Part shown: positions 24,977 through 35,100 of the stretch, one piece after another | How positions within the stretch are numbered: position 1 is the stretch's first letter | How the letters are laid out: each line of letters opens with the position of its first letter | Source of the DNA: Candidatus Promineifilum breve | GTDB lineage: Bacteria > Chloroflexota > Anaerolineae > Promineifilales > Promineifilaceae | Length of the DNA: 64,000 nt | Assembly (NCBI RefSeq): GCF_900066015.1 | Contig: NZ_LN890655.1 | Location: forward strand, 744,001 to 808,000 | Direction of reading: 5' to 3' | Made by a program: the position numbers and the translations under genes | The notes under the pieces: generated by a model | What the model saw: only the letters and a program-made list of their open reading frames with translations | Told to the model about the DNA's origin: nothing | Databases searched by the model: none

Positions 24977-27021
24977 CAGCCAAAAACCGTCCCATTGATC
25001 CACCGTCCGCCCCGGAAGCGGCGCGGGAGAAGGCCCAGCCCGTCACGTCACCCAACACGGGCCGCATCGCGCGGTTGCTCATCCTGGCCGGCTTGCTCAT
25101 CCTGTTGGTCTGGCTGGGGCTAAAGACGTGGCGCGTCATCGCGGCGGCCCAATCGTTGTTGGCCGTCGAGGAGGAGGCACGGGCCTTGCTGAGCGGCGGG
25201 CTGAACAGTCTCGATCCCGACGCGGCCGAGGCGCTGGTGCTGGGCGCGCGGGCCGACATTGTGACTCTCCACCGCGAACTGGACATTGCGCGGCCCGTCG
25301 CCCCCTATCTCGGCTGGATCCCGCGCTTCGGCCCGACGCTGGTGGCCGCGCCCTATCTGCTGGATATGGCCGATGCCGGTTCCGAGGCGGGCGCGCTGGC
25401 CGTCAGCAGCCTGAAGCCGGCCCTGGCCGTCATCCAGCATGACGATTTCAGCGCCGCCCGGCTGGGCGAACTACTGCCTATTCTGACCGCCGCCACGCCC
25501 GATATCGTCGCCGCGCAGGACGCGTTGCAACGGGTTAGCGCCGCCCGCCAGGCCCTGGACGACGCCGTCGCCGTCGATCAATTGCCGTGGCGCGTGCGGC
25601 AACTGCTCCAACTGGCGGATGAGTATTTGCCCCTGGCGCAGGATGGTCTGCGTCTCACCCCGTCGTTGCCCGCGTTGTTGGGGCAGGATGGGCCGCGGCG
25701 CTATCTCATCCTGGCCCAGAACGAGGACGAGATGCGGGCCACCGGTGGCTTTATCACCGGCGCGGGCGTCATCACCGTTCAGAACGGCCAGATCATCGAT
25801 CTGACCTTTCGCGATGCCAATCAGGTCGATAACTGGGCCAACAAGCCCTATGACTTTCCGCCGCAACCGTTTTATGACTTTATGGGGGCCGAGCTATTCC
25901 TGTTCCGCGACGCCAACTACTGGCCCGATTTCCCGACCTCGGCCCAAAAAGCCATGGAGTTGTTCGTCTATGGTCAGGACGCGCCGCCGCTGGACGGGGT
26001 CATCGCCATCGATCAGGCATTCCTGCGCGCGCTCGTCGATGCCACCGGCCCGGTGCCCATTCCCGGCACAGACCGGAAAATCAACGCCGACAATCTGCTG
26101 GAAATGTTGCGGCAGGCGCGCGACATTCAGGAAGGGCAGGATGTGGCCGATTGGGTCAACAATCGCAAGGCGTTTCTGGGCGGCTTCGCCACGGCCATCC
26201 AGGCCAAGCTGGAGAGCGACTTTGGCTCAATCGACCCGGTGAAGCTGGCCCGCAACATGATCGGCGCGATCGACAATCGCCACCTGTCGATCTACGTGCG
26301 CGATCCGGCCGTGGCCGCCGTGCTGGCCGCGAACGGTTGGGACGGCCGCCTGCCGGAAGCCCCGCCCGGCGATTTCTGGATGGCGGTGGACACCAACATG
26401 GGCTTTAATAAAGCCAACGTGATGGTCGAGCGCTCGTTGCAATACGTCGTCAGCCTCGGCGATCGGCCGCAGGCCACGCTGGCCCTGAACTATCGCCACA
26501 CCGGCCCACCGTCGAATGAGGCTTGTTTTCAGGGCGTCGAAGATGAGTTCGAGCAGGCGGCGGATTATCTGACGCTGGCCGATCAATGTTACTGGAACTT
26601 TCTGCGCGTCTATGCGCCGCGGGGCAGCCGGCTGCTCGACTCCAGCACCCACCTCGTGCCGGGCGATACGCTGTTCAACGGCGTCACCTGGGAAAACGCG
26701 GCGCAGACCTACGACGAGATGCCCGGCCTGGCGACGTTCGGCAATTTTATGCTCCTGCCGCGCGGCGCCGAGGGCACGGTCTATTTTCAGTACGAGCTAC
26801 CGGCCGGCGTTGTGGTGAGTGAGGATGGCGACACGGTTTACCGGCTGACCATTCACAAACAGCCGGGCACGCGCCCCGAGCCGCTCTACCTGACGGTGTC
26901 GCTGCCGAGCGGCGCGGAATTATTGGAAGCTTCGCCCACGCCCACGCAGGTTGACGGCGACATATTCATCTTTGAATTATCGCTGGCAAGCGATATGGAA
27001 CTGACCATGCGCTATCGCTAG
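24973..27021 (+). CDS. DUF4012 domain-containing membrane-anchored protein
   Basis: A 682-residue protein with a short cytoplasmic N-terminus, one transmembrane helix (about residues 36-55) and a large extracytoplasmic region. The DUF4012 core is visible as LPALLGQDGPRRYLILAQNE, EMRATGGFITGAGVITVQNG and the DFPTSAQKAMELFVYG region. This family is common in actinobacterial and Chloroflexota polysaccharide loci, and its biochemical role is not known. It is translationally coupled to the DUF2723 gene (TTG start, TTGA overlap), suggesting the two act in one cell-envelope process. Confidence 0.85.
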   Translation: MTAKNRPIDPPSAPEAAREKAQPVTSPNTGRIARLLILAGLLILLVWLGLKTWRVIAAAQSLLAVEEEARALLSGGLNSLDPDAAEALVLGARADIVTLHRELDIARPVAPYLGWIPRFGPTLVAAPYLLDMADAGSEAGALAVSSLKPALAVIQHDDFSAARLGELLPILTAATPDIVAAQDALQRVSAARQALDDAVAVDQLPWRVRQLLQLADEYLPLAQDGLRLTPSLPALLGQDGPRRYLILAQNEDEMRATGGFITGAGVITVQNGQIIDLTFRDANQVDNWANKPYDFPPQPFYDFMGAELFLFRDANYWPDFPTSAQKAMELFVYGQDAPPLDGVIAIDQAFLRALVDATGPVPIPGTDRKINADNLLEMLRQARDIQEGQDVADWVNNRKAFLGGFATAIQAKLESDFGSIDPVKLARNMIGAIDNRHLSIYVRDPAVAAVLAANGWDGRLPEAPPGDFWMAVDTNMGFNKANVMVERSLQYVVSLGDRPQATLALNYRHTGPPSNEACFQGVEDEFEQAADYLTLADQCYWNFLRVYAPRGSRLLDSSTHLVPGDTLFNGVTWENAAQTYDEMPGLATFGNFMLLPRGAEGTVYFQYELPAGVVVSEDGDTVYRLTIHKQPGTRPEPLYLTVSLPSGAELLEASPTPTQVDGDIFIFELSLASDMELTMRYR

Positions 27022-27058
27022 TCGATTGGTCGGGATGAAGCGGATGAAGGGAAATGCC

Positions 27059-28048
27059 ATGAATAAAAAATTGTTGATGATTGTACTGATCGCCATCGGC
27101 GTGTTCGTCGTGGGTAGGGCGGGGATGGCCAAGGCGCAGGGCGGCACGATTCCGACGCGAACCCCCACGCCCGGCCCCGAGCAACCGACGCAAGTCATCC
27201 CCACGGCTACCGACGACGGCCCCGATAACCCACCGCCGCCGCCGGCCACGGAAACAACCGCCCCGCCCGCGGCCACATCCACGGCCACCCTCCCGCCACC
27301 GGCGGCGAGCACAGCCACGACGCAACCACCGGCGGCAACCCTCGTTACCGCCGGTCAGGCGGCAACGACGGCGGCGACGGCTGAATGCGACGACACGCCG
27401 ATCATCGAGGCCAACCGGCGCATGGCCGTCTATGCCGGGCCGGGCGGCGATTTCGAAATCCTGGCCTCGCTGGCGACCGGCGAAACCAGGGTCATCCTCG
27501 GCCGCGCCGGCTATGCCGACTGGTGGCAGATCCAACTGTCCCCCGACGTGATCGCCTGGGTCGATGACGAAGACGTCACCGTCCACGGCAACGTCGCCGG
27601 CGTGTCCATCGTCGATCCGCCGGCCATCAACGGCGCGACCCCGACGCGCGGCCCGGCCTGGAACCCCACGCCGCCGCCGTTCGTCCCCTGTGGCCCAACG
27701 GCCACCGTCACGGCCACGGCCACGTCCACCGCCACGCCGGCGATTTTGCCGACGGTCGCCACGGATCAGACCGGAGCGGGCGGCGAAGCGGCCGGCGCGG
27801 CGGCGACAACCGCACCCCCGGCGGCCACCAGCGCGGCCGGCAGCGCCACGCCGGCCGCAACAGATGAAGCAGCGATGGGCAGCGGCGTCGATTCGCGCGG
27901 CTCCGAGGATTCGCGCGCGGCCGGGCCGACCAGCGCCGTCAATCTCGTGCTGCCCATCGTCGGGCTGGGCCTCATCGGCGGCGGCATCATTCTGGCCCTG
28001 ATGGCCCGCAATCGGGGGACGAAACCGCCGGCCGCGCCCAAAGAGTAG
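27059..28048 (+). CDS. secreted SH3-like domain protein with Thr/Pro/Ala linkers and C-terminal anchor
   Basis: A 329-residue exported protein. The signal peptide is NKKLLMIVLIAIGVFVVGRA; a long Thr/Pro/Ala-rich region follows (about residues 25-110). Next is a bacterial SH3-like domain (about 115-190: IIEANRRMAVYAGPGGDFEI and ADWWQIQLSPDVIAWVDDED), then a second low-complexity linker and a C-terminal hydrophobic anchor (LVLPIVGLGLIGGGIILAL) with a basic end. SH3-like domains often bind cell-wall or peptide ligands. The ATG at 27059 with GAAGG upstream is preferred to an earlier frame start at 27026. Confidence 0.78.
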   Translation: MNKKLLMIVLIAIGVFVVGRAGMAKAQGGTIPTRTPTPGPEQPTQVIPTATDDGPDNPPPPPATETTAPPAATSTATLPPPAASTATTQPPAATLVTAGQAATTAATAECDDTPIIEANRRMAVYAGPGGDFEILASLATGETRVILGRAGYADWWQIQLSPDVIAWVDDEDVTVHGNVAGVSIVDPPAINGATPTRGPAWNPTPPPFVPCGPTATVTATATSTATPAILPTVATDQTGAGGEAAGAAATTAPPAATSAAGSATPAATDEAAMGSGVDSRGSEDSRAAGPTSAVNLVLPIVGLGLIGGGIILALMARNRGTKPPAAPKE

Positions 28049-28054
28049 CGGCGG

Positions 28055-30868
28055 TTATTCGACGGTGATGGCTACCGGCAGGACAAAGGCGTCGGCCCCG
28101 CCGGTAGTCAACAGGCGCGCCCCGGTCTGGGGGTCATACAGTCCCACGGCCAGGCGGGCCGGGCCGGTGTAGCCGGTTTCGCGCCAGACCAGCTCGTGGG
28201 CGTCGATGACGTATTCGCCGGCCAGCCACTCGTTGGTCGGCCGGCGGCCGTTGGCCGGCGGCGCGTCGTGCTGGGCCAGCAGCCGCCCATCCTCGGCCAG
28301 CAAGTGGGCGAAGACGGTGTAGCCGGTGGGTATTTCTCCAGATAGCGCCTGCCAGTAGAGCGTGAGGGGCACGGGTTGGGCGTTGGCAATCACGGCCGGC
28401 GGCGGGTCGAAGCCGACGAGAACGATTGCGCCGTCGCCGAAAACCACCTCTACCGCCTGCTCGCTGGCCGGCCGCTCGAACAGGACCGCCCCGCCTTCTA
28501 TTGCGACCTCGCCCAGTTCGATCCGCTGCCCTTCGACTTCGACGACCAGTTGCGCCGCCCCAACCGCCTCGGCCGGCACGCGCACGTCGCGAAATTCGTC
28601 GACCAGTTGCCCGGCGGCCCACTGATCGGTCGGCAGGCGGCCGTTGACCGGCGCGTCCTTGTTTTCGGCCAGCGCGTCGCCGGATTGCTCCAGGATGAGC
28701 GCCGGGCGGATGTCGGGTAACGAGCCAACCGCCGCTTGCCAGGTCAGCCCGACGCGGATCGTCTGCCCGGGGCGATAGGGGCCGGGGCTGAACGTCGCGC
28801 CCCACAACAACAATCGGCCGCCGGCCGTCGCTACCGGCTCGGCCCACAGCGGCGGGGAGCTAACCTCAGAAAGTGTGGGCGACAGGCCGGCCGGGGCAGA
28901 CAGGGTTACTTCCCCCAGTGCTACCAGTTCTCCCGCGGGCCGGTTCAGCGTGTCCATCGCCTCCAGCGGCACCCTGGCATCGCCGGGGCCGGTGTAGACC
29001 CCCAGCGAAAGCTCAGCGGCCACGGGCGGCGTGCCCGGCGGCAGCGGCAGGAGATGATAGGTGATGATGGTCTCGCCCGGCGTCCATAGACTCACCGGCG
29101 CGCCGGCGGCGTCCAGCAGCGGCGCGTCGGTCTGGGCGATGCGCTCGCCGGTCACCGGGTCGCGCAACAACAGCGTGGCGGCATAATCGGCGGCCGGCGT
29201 CTCGACCGCCCGCCAGCACAGGGCCACAGCCACGGCCGAATCGGCTGGCGCGCCCTGCTCCACCCAGGCCGCGGTCGCTTCCAAATCGCCGAAGCGCACG
29301 GCGGGCTTGAGCATCTCCGCCGCGTCGCACGCCGGCAAGGGGGACAGGGGCGCGTCGAGTTGGTATTGGCGCACGGCCAGATCGCCAAACGCGGTCTCGC
29401 TCAGCTGCCGGCCGCGCCGCGCCAACTCGAAGGGCAGCCGGTTTTGCCAATCGCGTGTGCCACGCCGGTAATCGACGACGAAGACGCGGCCCGTGGCGGC
29501 GCAGGGTGGCCCGTCGCTGCACGTCAGGGCGCGGGCCAGCGTGGTCGCCGCCTCGTGGGGCGATTCGTCCAGGTGGGGCATGATTACCCCGGCCGCGCCG
29601 CGAAACTCAAAGGGCAACGACCAATCCGTATCGGGCACGATAATCAAATCGCCCGGCCCGGTCGTCGCTTCCAGATAGCGGGCCACGCCACGCATGTCGG
29701 GCTTGGCCGCGTCGGGACTGAAAAAGTAGCGCCCCAATCCCCAAAGGCTAAGTCCAAGCAGGCAGAGCGCCAGCAGCAAAGCCGGCACCCGTTCGCGCCA
29801 GCGGCGAACCGGCCACAGCAACCACGCCGCCAGCGGGATGAACAGGGCGGCGAACATGACGATGTAGCGCGGATGGGAAAACGAGCGCACGCTCCAGACG
29901 AGCAACCCGGCGATGAGCGGTATAAGCCATTGCGCAACGAGGCGCATCATCATCGACCGGCGTTCGACGGCACTTTCTCGCGAGGTCAGACGAATGATCA
30001 ATAAGGCCACAACCAGGGCCGCCGCCAGCGTCGCCCCCAGCCGCACCCACGGATCGGCCAGCGCCCCGGCCAGCCCGGTCAGGTGGAAGGCCCACACCTG
30101 GGCGAACAGGAACGGCAAGGGCACCGGATCCGTGGCAAAGGCCCCGGCGTTGGCTTCGGCCTGCACGGCCGGCCAATTGACGATCACGGCCAGCAGCCAC
30201 GGCAAGCCGGCCAGCGCCACGGCCGATTGCGTTACGATCCAGCGCCGCAACCCCGGCCCATCGCGCCGCCGGCCCAGCGCAACTAGCCCCCAAATCCCCA
30301 CGTAGGCCACACCAAACAGGGCGATGTAATGCAGGTGCAGACCGATCCATTCGACCAGAGCCAGATAGAGCAGAGGGCGAAATTCCAGCCGCCGGCCGGT
30401 CAGCAGCCGCCCAGTCTGCAACAGCAGCGCCAGATAGACCACCGGCAACAGGGCATAGACCCGTATCTCCTGCCCGTAGATGACCGACAGCGCCGAGATG
30501 AGCATCAGACCGGCGGCGATCCACGGCCAGGCGGAGCGGCCAATGGATTTGCGCCCCCAGGCCCGCGCGGCGGCGAAGACCAGCGCCACTTGCGCCAGAC
30601 TCGCCAGCGCGCTGAGATAGCGCCCGGTGAAGGCCGACACACCGACCAGCGCCAGCCACCCTTTGAGGATGAAGAAGTACAGCGGGGGGTGGATATTATT
30701 GAGCCGGTCGCGGACGATCTCGCCCAGGCTGGAAGTCGCCAGATGCAAGCTGATGCCCTCGTCCCACCACAGGCTTTGGGCGTCGAGGCGATAGAGGCGC
30801 AGGGCAAAGGCGACCAGCAACAGCCCAACGATGAGCGCCGCGTGGCGAGTTGTTCGCGACAAATTCAT
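28055..30868 (-). CDS. GT-C family (GT39-like) glycosyltransferase with three extracellular beta-sandwich repeats
   Basis: A 937-residue membrane enzyme of the PMT_2/GT39 type. The first loop carries the catalytic acidic motif in LYRLDAQSLWWDEGISLHLA and a second conserved NNIHPPLYFFILKGWLALVG. About eleven helices occupy residues 10-375. The remaining half is extracellular and contains three copies of a beta-sandwich-like module (about 530-640, 700-800 and 825-930), each with a pattern of Leu-x-x-x-Trp, PT-x-x-W and GlyLeuTyr-like strands. It likely uses a polyprenyl-phosphate sugar donor. The ATG at 30868 is preferred over a GTG at 30877. The next upstream gene has the same architecture. 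Confidence 0.83.
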   Translation of the reverse strand: MNLSRTTRHAALIVGLLLVAFALRLYRLDAQSLWWDEGISLHLATSSLGEIVRDRLNNIHPPLYFFILKGWLALVGVSAFTGRYLSALASLAQVALVFAAARAWGRKSIGRSAWPWIAAGLMLISALSVIYGQEIRVYALLPVVYLALLLQTGRLLTGRRLEFRPLLYLALVEWIGLHLHYIALFGVAYVGIWGLVALGRRRDGPGLRRWIVTQSAVALAGLPWLLAVIVNWPAVQAEANAGAFATDPVPLPFLFAQVWAFHLTGLAGALADPWVRLGATLAAALVVALLIIRLTSRESAVERRSMMMRLVAQWLIPLIAGLLVWSVRSFSHPRYIVMFAALFIPLAAWLLWPVRRWRERVPALLLALCLLGLSLWGLGRYFFSPDAAKPDMRGVARYLEATTGPGDLIIVPDTDWSLPFEFRGAAGVIMPHLDESPHEAATTLARALTCSDGPPCAATGRVFVVDYRRGTRDWQNRLPFELARRGRQLSETAFGDLAVRQYQLDAPLSPLPACDAAEMLKPAVRFGDLEATAAWVEQGAPADSAVAVALCWRAVETPAADYAATLLLRDPVTGERIAQTDAPLLDAAGAPVSLWTPGETIITYHLLPLPPGTPPVAAELSLGVYTGPGDARVPLEAMDTLNRPAGELVALGEVTLSAPAGLSPTLSEVSSPPLWAEPVATAGGRLLLWGATFSPGPYRPGQTIRVGLTWQAAVGSLPDIRPALILEQSGDALAENKDAPVNGRLPTDQWAAGQLVDEFRDVRVPAEAVGAAQLVVEVEGQRIELGEVAIEGGAVLFERPASEQAVEVVFGDGAIVLVGFDPPPAVIANAQPVPLTLYWQALSGEIPTGYTVFAHLLAEDGRLLAQHDAPPANGRRPTNEWLAGEYVIDAHELVWRETGYTGPARLAVGLYDPQTGARLLTTGGADAFVLPVAITVE

Positions 30869-30881
30869 CGACCCCACCCTG

Positions 30882-33836
30882 TCATGGCCGCACCCGCAGC
30901 ACGGCCGGTAGCATCACGCTATCGCCGGTCTCGCCGATGGCGCTCGTGTCGTCGGCGCCGAGCACCGGCAGGCGTAGCCCGCTGTCGGCCGAGTAGAGAC
31001 CCACCCGCAGGCGATAATCGCCGGGCGGCAAGTCGGCCGGCAACGGGATGGGGAAGCGGTCGGTGACGATCTGCCCGGCGTCGAGGATGTCGGTCGGCAG
31101 CCCGCCCGGCCAATGATCCGCCTGCTGGACGATGGCCCCCGCCTCATCCAGCACGTGGACGAAGACCGAGTAGACCTCGCCGTGGGGGGCGCGTTTTTGC
31201 CAATAGAGCGTCACCTCCGGGGATTCGCCAGGGCGGGCCGACAGGTCGGCCGTCGCCAGCCCCAACAGATCGAGCGCGCCAAAGCTCACGGCAAACGGAA
31301 CCGCTACCTCCGCTTCATAGTGGCGCTCGATATTGTTAATCTGTACGTCGGCCAGACGATACGGCTCTTCGGATACGCCCGCAGCCGGCGTTACGAGGGC
31401 GATCTCCAGCGAATACGGGCCGGGTGGCAGATCGGGCGGCAGGGGAACGCGGTACATCTCGTGGATGGATTCACCCGTGCGCCAGAGGCCGGTGTCGTAG
31501 CGGCTCAGGGGCGAGGTGTGGACGGGACGAGCCGTGCCGGTCGCGTCGCGCAATGTCCAGGCCAACTCCAGACCCGGCGGCAGTGTCCCCTGTGGCACGT
31601 GCCAGAACAGTTCGACCGGCAAACGGCTGCCGGCCAATGCCTCGCCGGCCGTTTGGCCCGCGCCGAGCAACTGCAAGCGGCCGTCAAGCCACATCCGGCC
31701 GCCGGCAACGGCAATCTGCATCCGGGTGGCCGTGACGACGGTTTCCGGAGCCGGGGTGACGATTTCACCGACATTGACCATGACCCCCAGCAATTCGCCC
31801 GCCGCGCCGCGAGCCGGCAATTGACCATTCGTATTCCGGTCGATGACCGACAGCATGACCTGATAGGTCGCGGGCGGCATGCCCGGCGGCAATTCGAGGC
31901 GATAGCGCACGGTGCCGCTCTCATCCGTGGCCCAATCCGGGGGGAAGAAGGCCACGTCGTTGAGCAAGTCGGCCTCCTGCGCGACCCAGACGTTGCCCGC
32001 CGTATCCTGAACGGCCAGGCGCAAGGTGAATCGTTCGTCGGCGGCCGGGGGCGCGCCACGCCGCCATCGCAACGCCAGGGTGAGCAAATCGCTCGCCACC
32101 TGCCGGCCGAAGGCGGTCAATGTGATGCGCTCGCCGAAGGTAATTGCGTCGCTCAGCGGCGGCGGAACGGCCGCGGCGACCGGCGTGGGATTGCGATACG
32201 TCCACGCCTGATCGAGACCGCCGAAGTGCTCGGTGGACAGCAGTTCCAGCCCGGCCGTCTGGGCGGCCACACCGGCCGGATCGAGTTGCCGCCCGCCCAG
32301 CGTGACGATCACGTAGTCGGCCGTCGCCGGGTCATCAAGCCCGGCAACCAGCGTTTGGCCGGGAAAGAAGGGGGCCAGCGACGGGACGACGCCGGCCATG
32401 GCCCGCTCAGCGACGACCCCCGGCTGAGTTGCCGCCAGCCGCCGGGCGGCCGCGCCGATGCCCTCACCCCAGCCGATGGGCAGCATGGCGACGGCGGTGC
32501 GCGCCCCGCCCACCAGCGGGTTGTAGGCCGTCAATGGGTAGGCGGCAAAGGCCAACCAATAGATCATTTGTCCCGCCGCCAGCACCGTTAGCAGCCGGCC
32601 GCCCAGCCTCGGCCAGGCTTTGACCCAGCCCGCCCAGGCCACGGCGGCCAGGATGAGCAGCGCGGGCACGACGGGCAGGATGTAGCGGTCGAACTTCTTG
32701 GCCGCGGGGGTAATCGCCAGCAGGAAGAGGACAACCCACAGCAGCAACAGCGCCACCGGCCAGACGGCATCCGTGGACAAGGCACGCCGCCGCCGGTCGA
32801 TCACCCACCCCACCGCTGGGATGAGGGCCAGCCACACCACCGGACTGAGCCGCCACAGCAGGACGACGGGATAGAACAGCGGGCCGTGATCAAACGCTAT
32901 CCGGCCCATGAAAAACGTCTCGCGCAACGCCTCGTCGAGGTGGCGGTTGGCGCTGCCGCCGACCATCGCCAGCACGTCCAGCGGGGCGACCCACAGCGCC
33001 GGATAGAGCACGACGACCGTCGCCAGCAAAGCCGCGCCCCAGGCCAGCGCGTCGAACACGAAGCGCAACAGGCGCGACCGCGCCGGCCGGTCACGGTCGC
33101 ACGCCACGGGCCACAGCATGGCCGCTCCCGACAGCGGCAACAGGAGCAGCGTTGGCGTCTTGCTGAGCACGGCCAGCCCGGCCGCCGCCCCAGCTAATGC
33201 CAGCCACAGGCGGCGCTTGGCCTCCGGGGTCTCGCGGGCGTGAATGCCGGAGATCAATAGCAACAACGCGAGGGTGGAAAACGTCGCGCTCAGGCCATCG
33301 ACGTGGAGCAGCCCTGACAAGCCGGCAAGAAAAGGGTCAAAAGCCAGGAAGAGCGCGGCCAAGAGCGCCGCCGGCCCGCCCCACAGTCGCCGCGCCAGCC
33401 AATAAACGGCAACGATGCCCAACGCGTTGACCAGGGCCACGGCCACCCGGCCGCCGGACAGCAACAAAGCCAATCGTCGGAAAGCCTCGACGTTCTCGGG
33501 CGTCAGGCCGGCCATCGTCGTCAGCCAGTCGTAGGCCGCCCGCGCGCCGCCGTCGAAGGCCATCTGAACCGACATGCCCAGCGCGCCCAGCCACGTGGTC
33601 GTCACGCCCGGATGCCCGGCGACGAGCGTGTCGGCCCAGCGCCCGGCCAGCAGCGCCTCGCGAAAGCGGAGCGAGCGATAGACCCAGATAGCCTCATCCG
33701 GGGTGACGTAGCGGCCGAGGGCCACCAGCCGGGCCAACAGCCCACCCATGAATAGCAGCAGGATCGGGACGGCCTGGAAGAATCGCCCCCGCGTGCGAGC
33801 ATTCCCATCAGAGAGAAATCGGCTTCTGCCAGACAT
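30882..33836 (-). CDS. GT-C family (GT39-like) glycosyltransferase with extracellular beta-sandwich repeats
   Basis: A 984-residue membrane glycosyltransferase. The GT39-like first loop contains GRYVTPDEAIWVYRSLRFRE with the acidic residues, and HPGVTTTWLGALGMSVQMAF. Helices run to about residue 430. The extracellular C-terminal half has three copies of the module also found in the neighbouring GT-C gene (about residues 560-675, 710-830 and 870-984), the last showing VTLYWQKRAPHGEVYSVFVH and LPADLPPGDYRLRVGLYS. It is first of a two-gene minus-strand unit with the similar 28055-30868 gene, and divergent from the S1-like gene. Confidence 0.83.
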   Translation of the reverse strand: MSGRSRFLSDGNARTRGRFFQAVPILLLFMGGLLARLVALGRYVTPDEAIWVYRSLRFREALLAGRWADTLVAGHPGVTTTWLGALGMSVQMAFDGGARAAYDWLTTMAGLTPENVEAFRRLALLLSGGRVAVALVNALGIVAVYWLARRLWGGPAALLAALFLAFDPFLAGLSGLLHVDGLSATFSTLALLLLISGIHARETPEAKRRLWLALAGAAAGLAVLSKTPTLLLLPLSGAAMLWPVACDRDRPARSRLLRFVFDALAWGAALLATVVVLYPALWVAPLDVLAMVGGSANRHLDEALRETFFMGRIAFDHGPLFYPVVLLWRLSPVVWLALIPAVGWVIDRRRRALSTDAVWPVALLLLWVVLFLLAITPAAKKFDRYILPVVPALLILAAVAWAGWVKAWPRLGGRLLTVLAAGQMIYWLAFAAYPLTAYNPLVGGARTAVAMLPIGWGEGIGAAARRLAATQPGVVAERAMAGVVPSLAPFFPGQTLVAGLDDPATADYVIVTLGGRQLDPAGVAAQTAGLELLSTEHFGGLDQAWTYRNPTPVAAAVPPPLSDAITFGERITLTAFGRQVASDLLTLALRWRRGAPPAADERFTLRLAVQDTAGNVWVAQEADLLNDVAFFPPDWATDESGTVRYRLELPPGMPPATYQVMLSVIDRNTNGQLPARGAAGELLGVMVNVGEIVTPAPETVVTATRMQIAVAGGRMWLDGRLQLLGAGQTAGEALAGSRLPVELFWHVPQGTLPPGLELAWTLRDATGTARPVHTSPLSRYDTGLWRTGESIHEMYRVPLPPDLPPGPYSLEIALVTPAAGVSEEPYRLADVQINNIERHYEAEVAVPFAVSFGALDLLGLATADLSARPGESPEVTLYWQKRAPHGEVYSVFVHVLDEAGAIVQQADHWPGGLPTDILDAGQIVTDRFPIPLPADLPPGDYRLRVGLYSADSGLRLPVLGADDTSAIGETGDSVMLPAVLRVRP

Positions 33837-33865
33837 TCCGCAACGTATACATTACATTAGTCTTA

Positions 33866-33893
33866 TTGCCAAGCGGCCCAAAAGAAGTATAAT
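33866..33893 (+). promoter_or_regulatory. promoter of the S1-like gene
   Basis: TTGCCA (33866-33871) and a perfect TATAAT (33888-33893) are separated by 16 bases in the gap between divergent genes. Transcription would start near 33900. Confidence 0.65.
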
Positions 33894-33950
33894 CCGACAA
33901 AATTGGGCGCTGGGGGGATAGCCTTTGGCGCAGGTGGGTATTTTAGGAAC

Positions 33951-35099
33951 ATGATTGACTCCGAATTTGGCGAAGCCGAACACCCCATGAATTTTCTCCT
34001 TCATGAGGATCTGTATTTACCCAGTGCCGGCGAAATTCGCGCCGGCCGCATCGTTGATTTTCGCAATAATGAGATCTTGGTCGACATTGGCGCCAAGTCC
34101 GAAGGCGTAATTCCCAGCCAGGAAACGGTGAGTTACGATTCGGCGACGCGCGCTTTATTGCGCGAGGGCGAGGAGATACTCGTCTTCATCGATAACCCCG
34201 AAGACAACAACGGCAACATTATCCTGTCCTATCGCCGCGCGGCCGAGGAAGCGGATTGGCAACTGGCCGGCGACCTGCTCGAATCGCAGGAAGCGATTGA
34301 GACGGAGATCGTTGGATTCAATAAGGGTGGCGTGCTGGTCAGCGTCGGCCAATTGCGGGGCTTTGTGCCCAACTCGCAATTGCGGCGCGACCGGCTACCG
34401 GACGGCGACGGCGAGAACCGCCAGCGCTCCTACCAATCGCTGGTCGGGCAGCCGGTGCTGGCTAAGGTCATCGAAGTCGACCGGCCGCGCAATCGCCTCA
34501 TCCTCTCCGAGCAAGCCGCCTCGCGCGAGATTCGCCAGGCGCGCAAAGGCGAACTCTTCGCCAATTTGCAGGAAGGGGCCATCCTCGAAGGGCAGGTGGT
34601 GAACCTGGCCGAGTTCGGCATCTTCGTCGACATCGGCGGCATCGAGGGTCTGGTGCATCTGTCGGAGATGAGCTGGAAACGCATCCAGCGGCCCGGCGAC
34701 ATGGTTCAGAAGGGCGACCGGGTGAAGGTCCAGATTCTCAGCGTGGATCACGAGCGTCAGCGCGTGGCCCTGAGCATGAAGCGCCTGGAAGCCGACCCGT
34801 GGTCGCGCATTGACGAACTGTATCGCGTCGGTCAACTGGTGGAGGCGGAGATCACCCGCCTGACCAAGTTTGGGGCGTTTGCCCGCGTCTATGATGATTA
34901 TCAACTGGAGGGTTTGATCCATATCTCCGAACTGGCCGAGGATCGGGTCGAGCAAGTGCGCGACGTCGTGAAACCCAACGACAAAATTACCGTCCGCATT
35001 ATCCGCCTTGACGCCAAACAGCGGCAAGTCGGCTTGAGCCTGCGCCAGGTGGCGTCGGACAAGTATATTGAAGAAGATCTGGCGTTGATGAGCGGATAA
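33951..35099 (+). CDS. rpsA: S1 RNA-binding domain protein (ribosomal protein S1-like)
   Basis: A 382-residue protein with four S1 OB-fold domains: about residues 20-90 (GRIVDFRNNEILVDIGAKSE), 105-180 (VGFNKGGVLVSVGQLRGFVP), 200-270 (EGQVVNLAEFGIFVDIGGIE) and 285-360 (EITRLTKFGAFARVYDDYQL). Four-domain S1 proteins serve as ribosomal S1 in many non-proteobacteria, helping unstructured mRNA bind the ribosome. That matters here because several transcripts look short-leadered. The ATG at 33951, preceded by AGGAAC, is preferred to a TTG at 33903. A heptamer palindrome follows immediately after the stop. Confidence 0.88.
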   Translation: MIDSEFGEAEHPMNFLLHEDLYLPSAGEIRAGRIVDFRNNEILVDIGAKSEGVIPSQETVSYDSATRALLREGEEILVFIDNPEDNNGNIILSYRRAAEEADWQLAGDLLESQEAIETEIVGFNKGGVLVSVGQLRGFVPNSQLRRDRLPDGDGENRQRSYQSLVGQPVLAKVIEVDRPRNRLILSEQAASREIRQARKGELFANLQEGAILEGQVVNLAEFGIFVDIGGIEGLVHLSEMSWKRIQRPGDMVQKGDRVKVQILSVDHERQRVALSMKRLEADPWSRIDELYRVGQLVEAEITRLTKFGAFARVYDDYQLEGLIHISELAEDRVEQVRDVVKPNDKITVRIIRLDAKQRQVGLSLRQVASDKYIEEDLALMSG

Positions 35100-35100
35100 C

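Noticed and set aside
31113-32591. 492-residue plus-strand frame inside the GT-C gene 30882-33836
   Set aside because: Arg/Gln/His-rich antisense shadow with no motifs; the minus-strand gene is clearly real.
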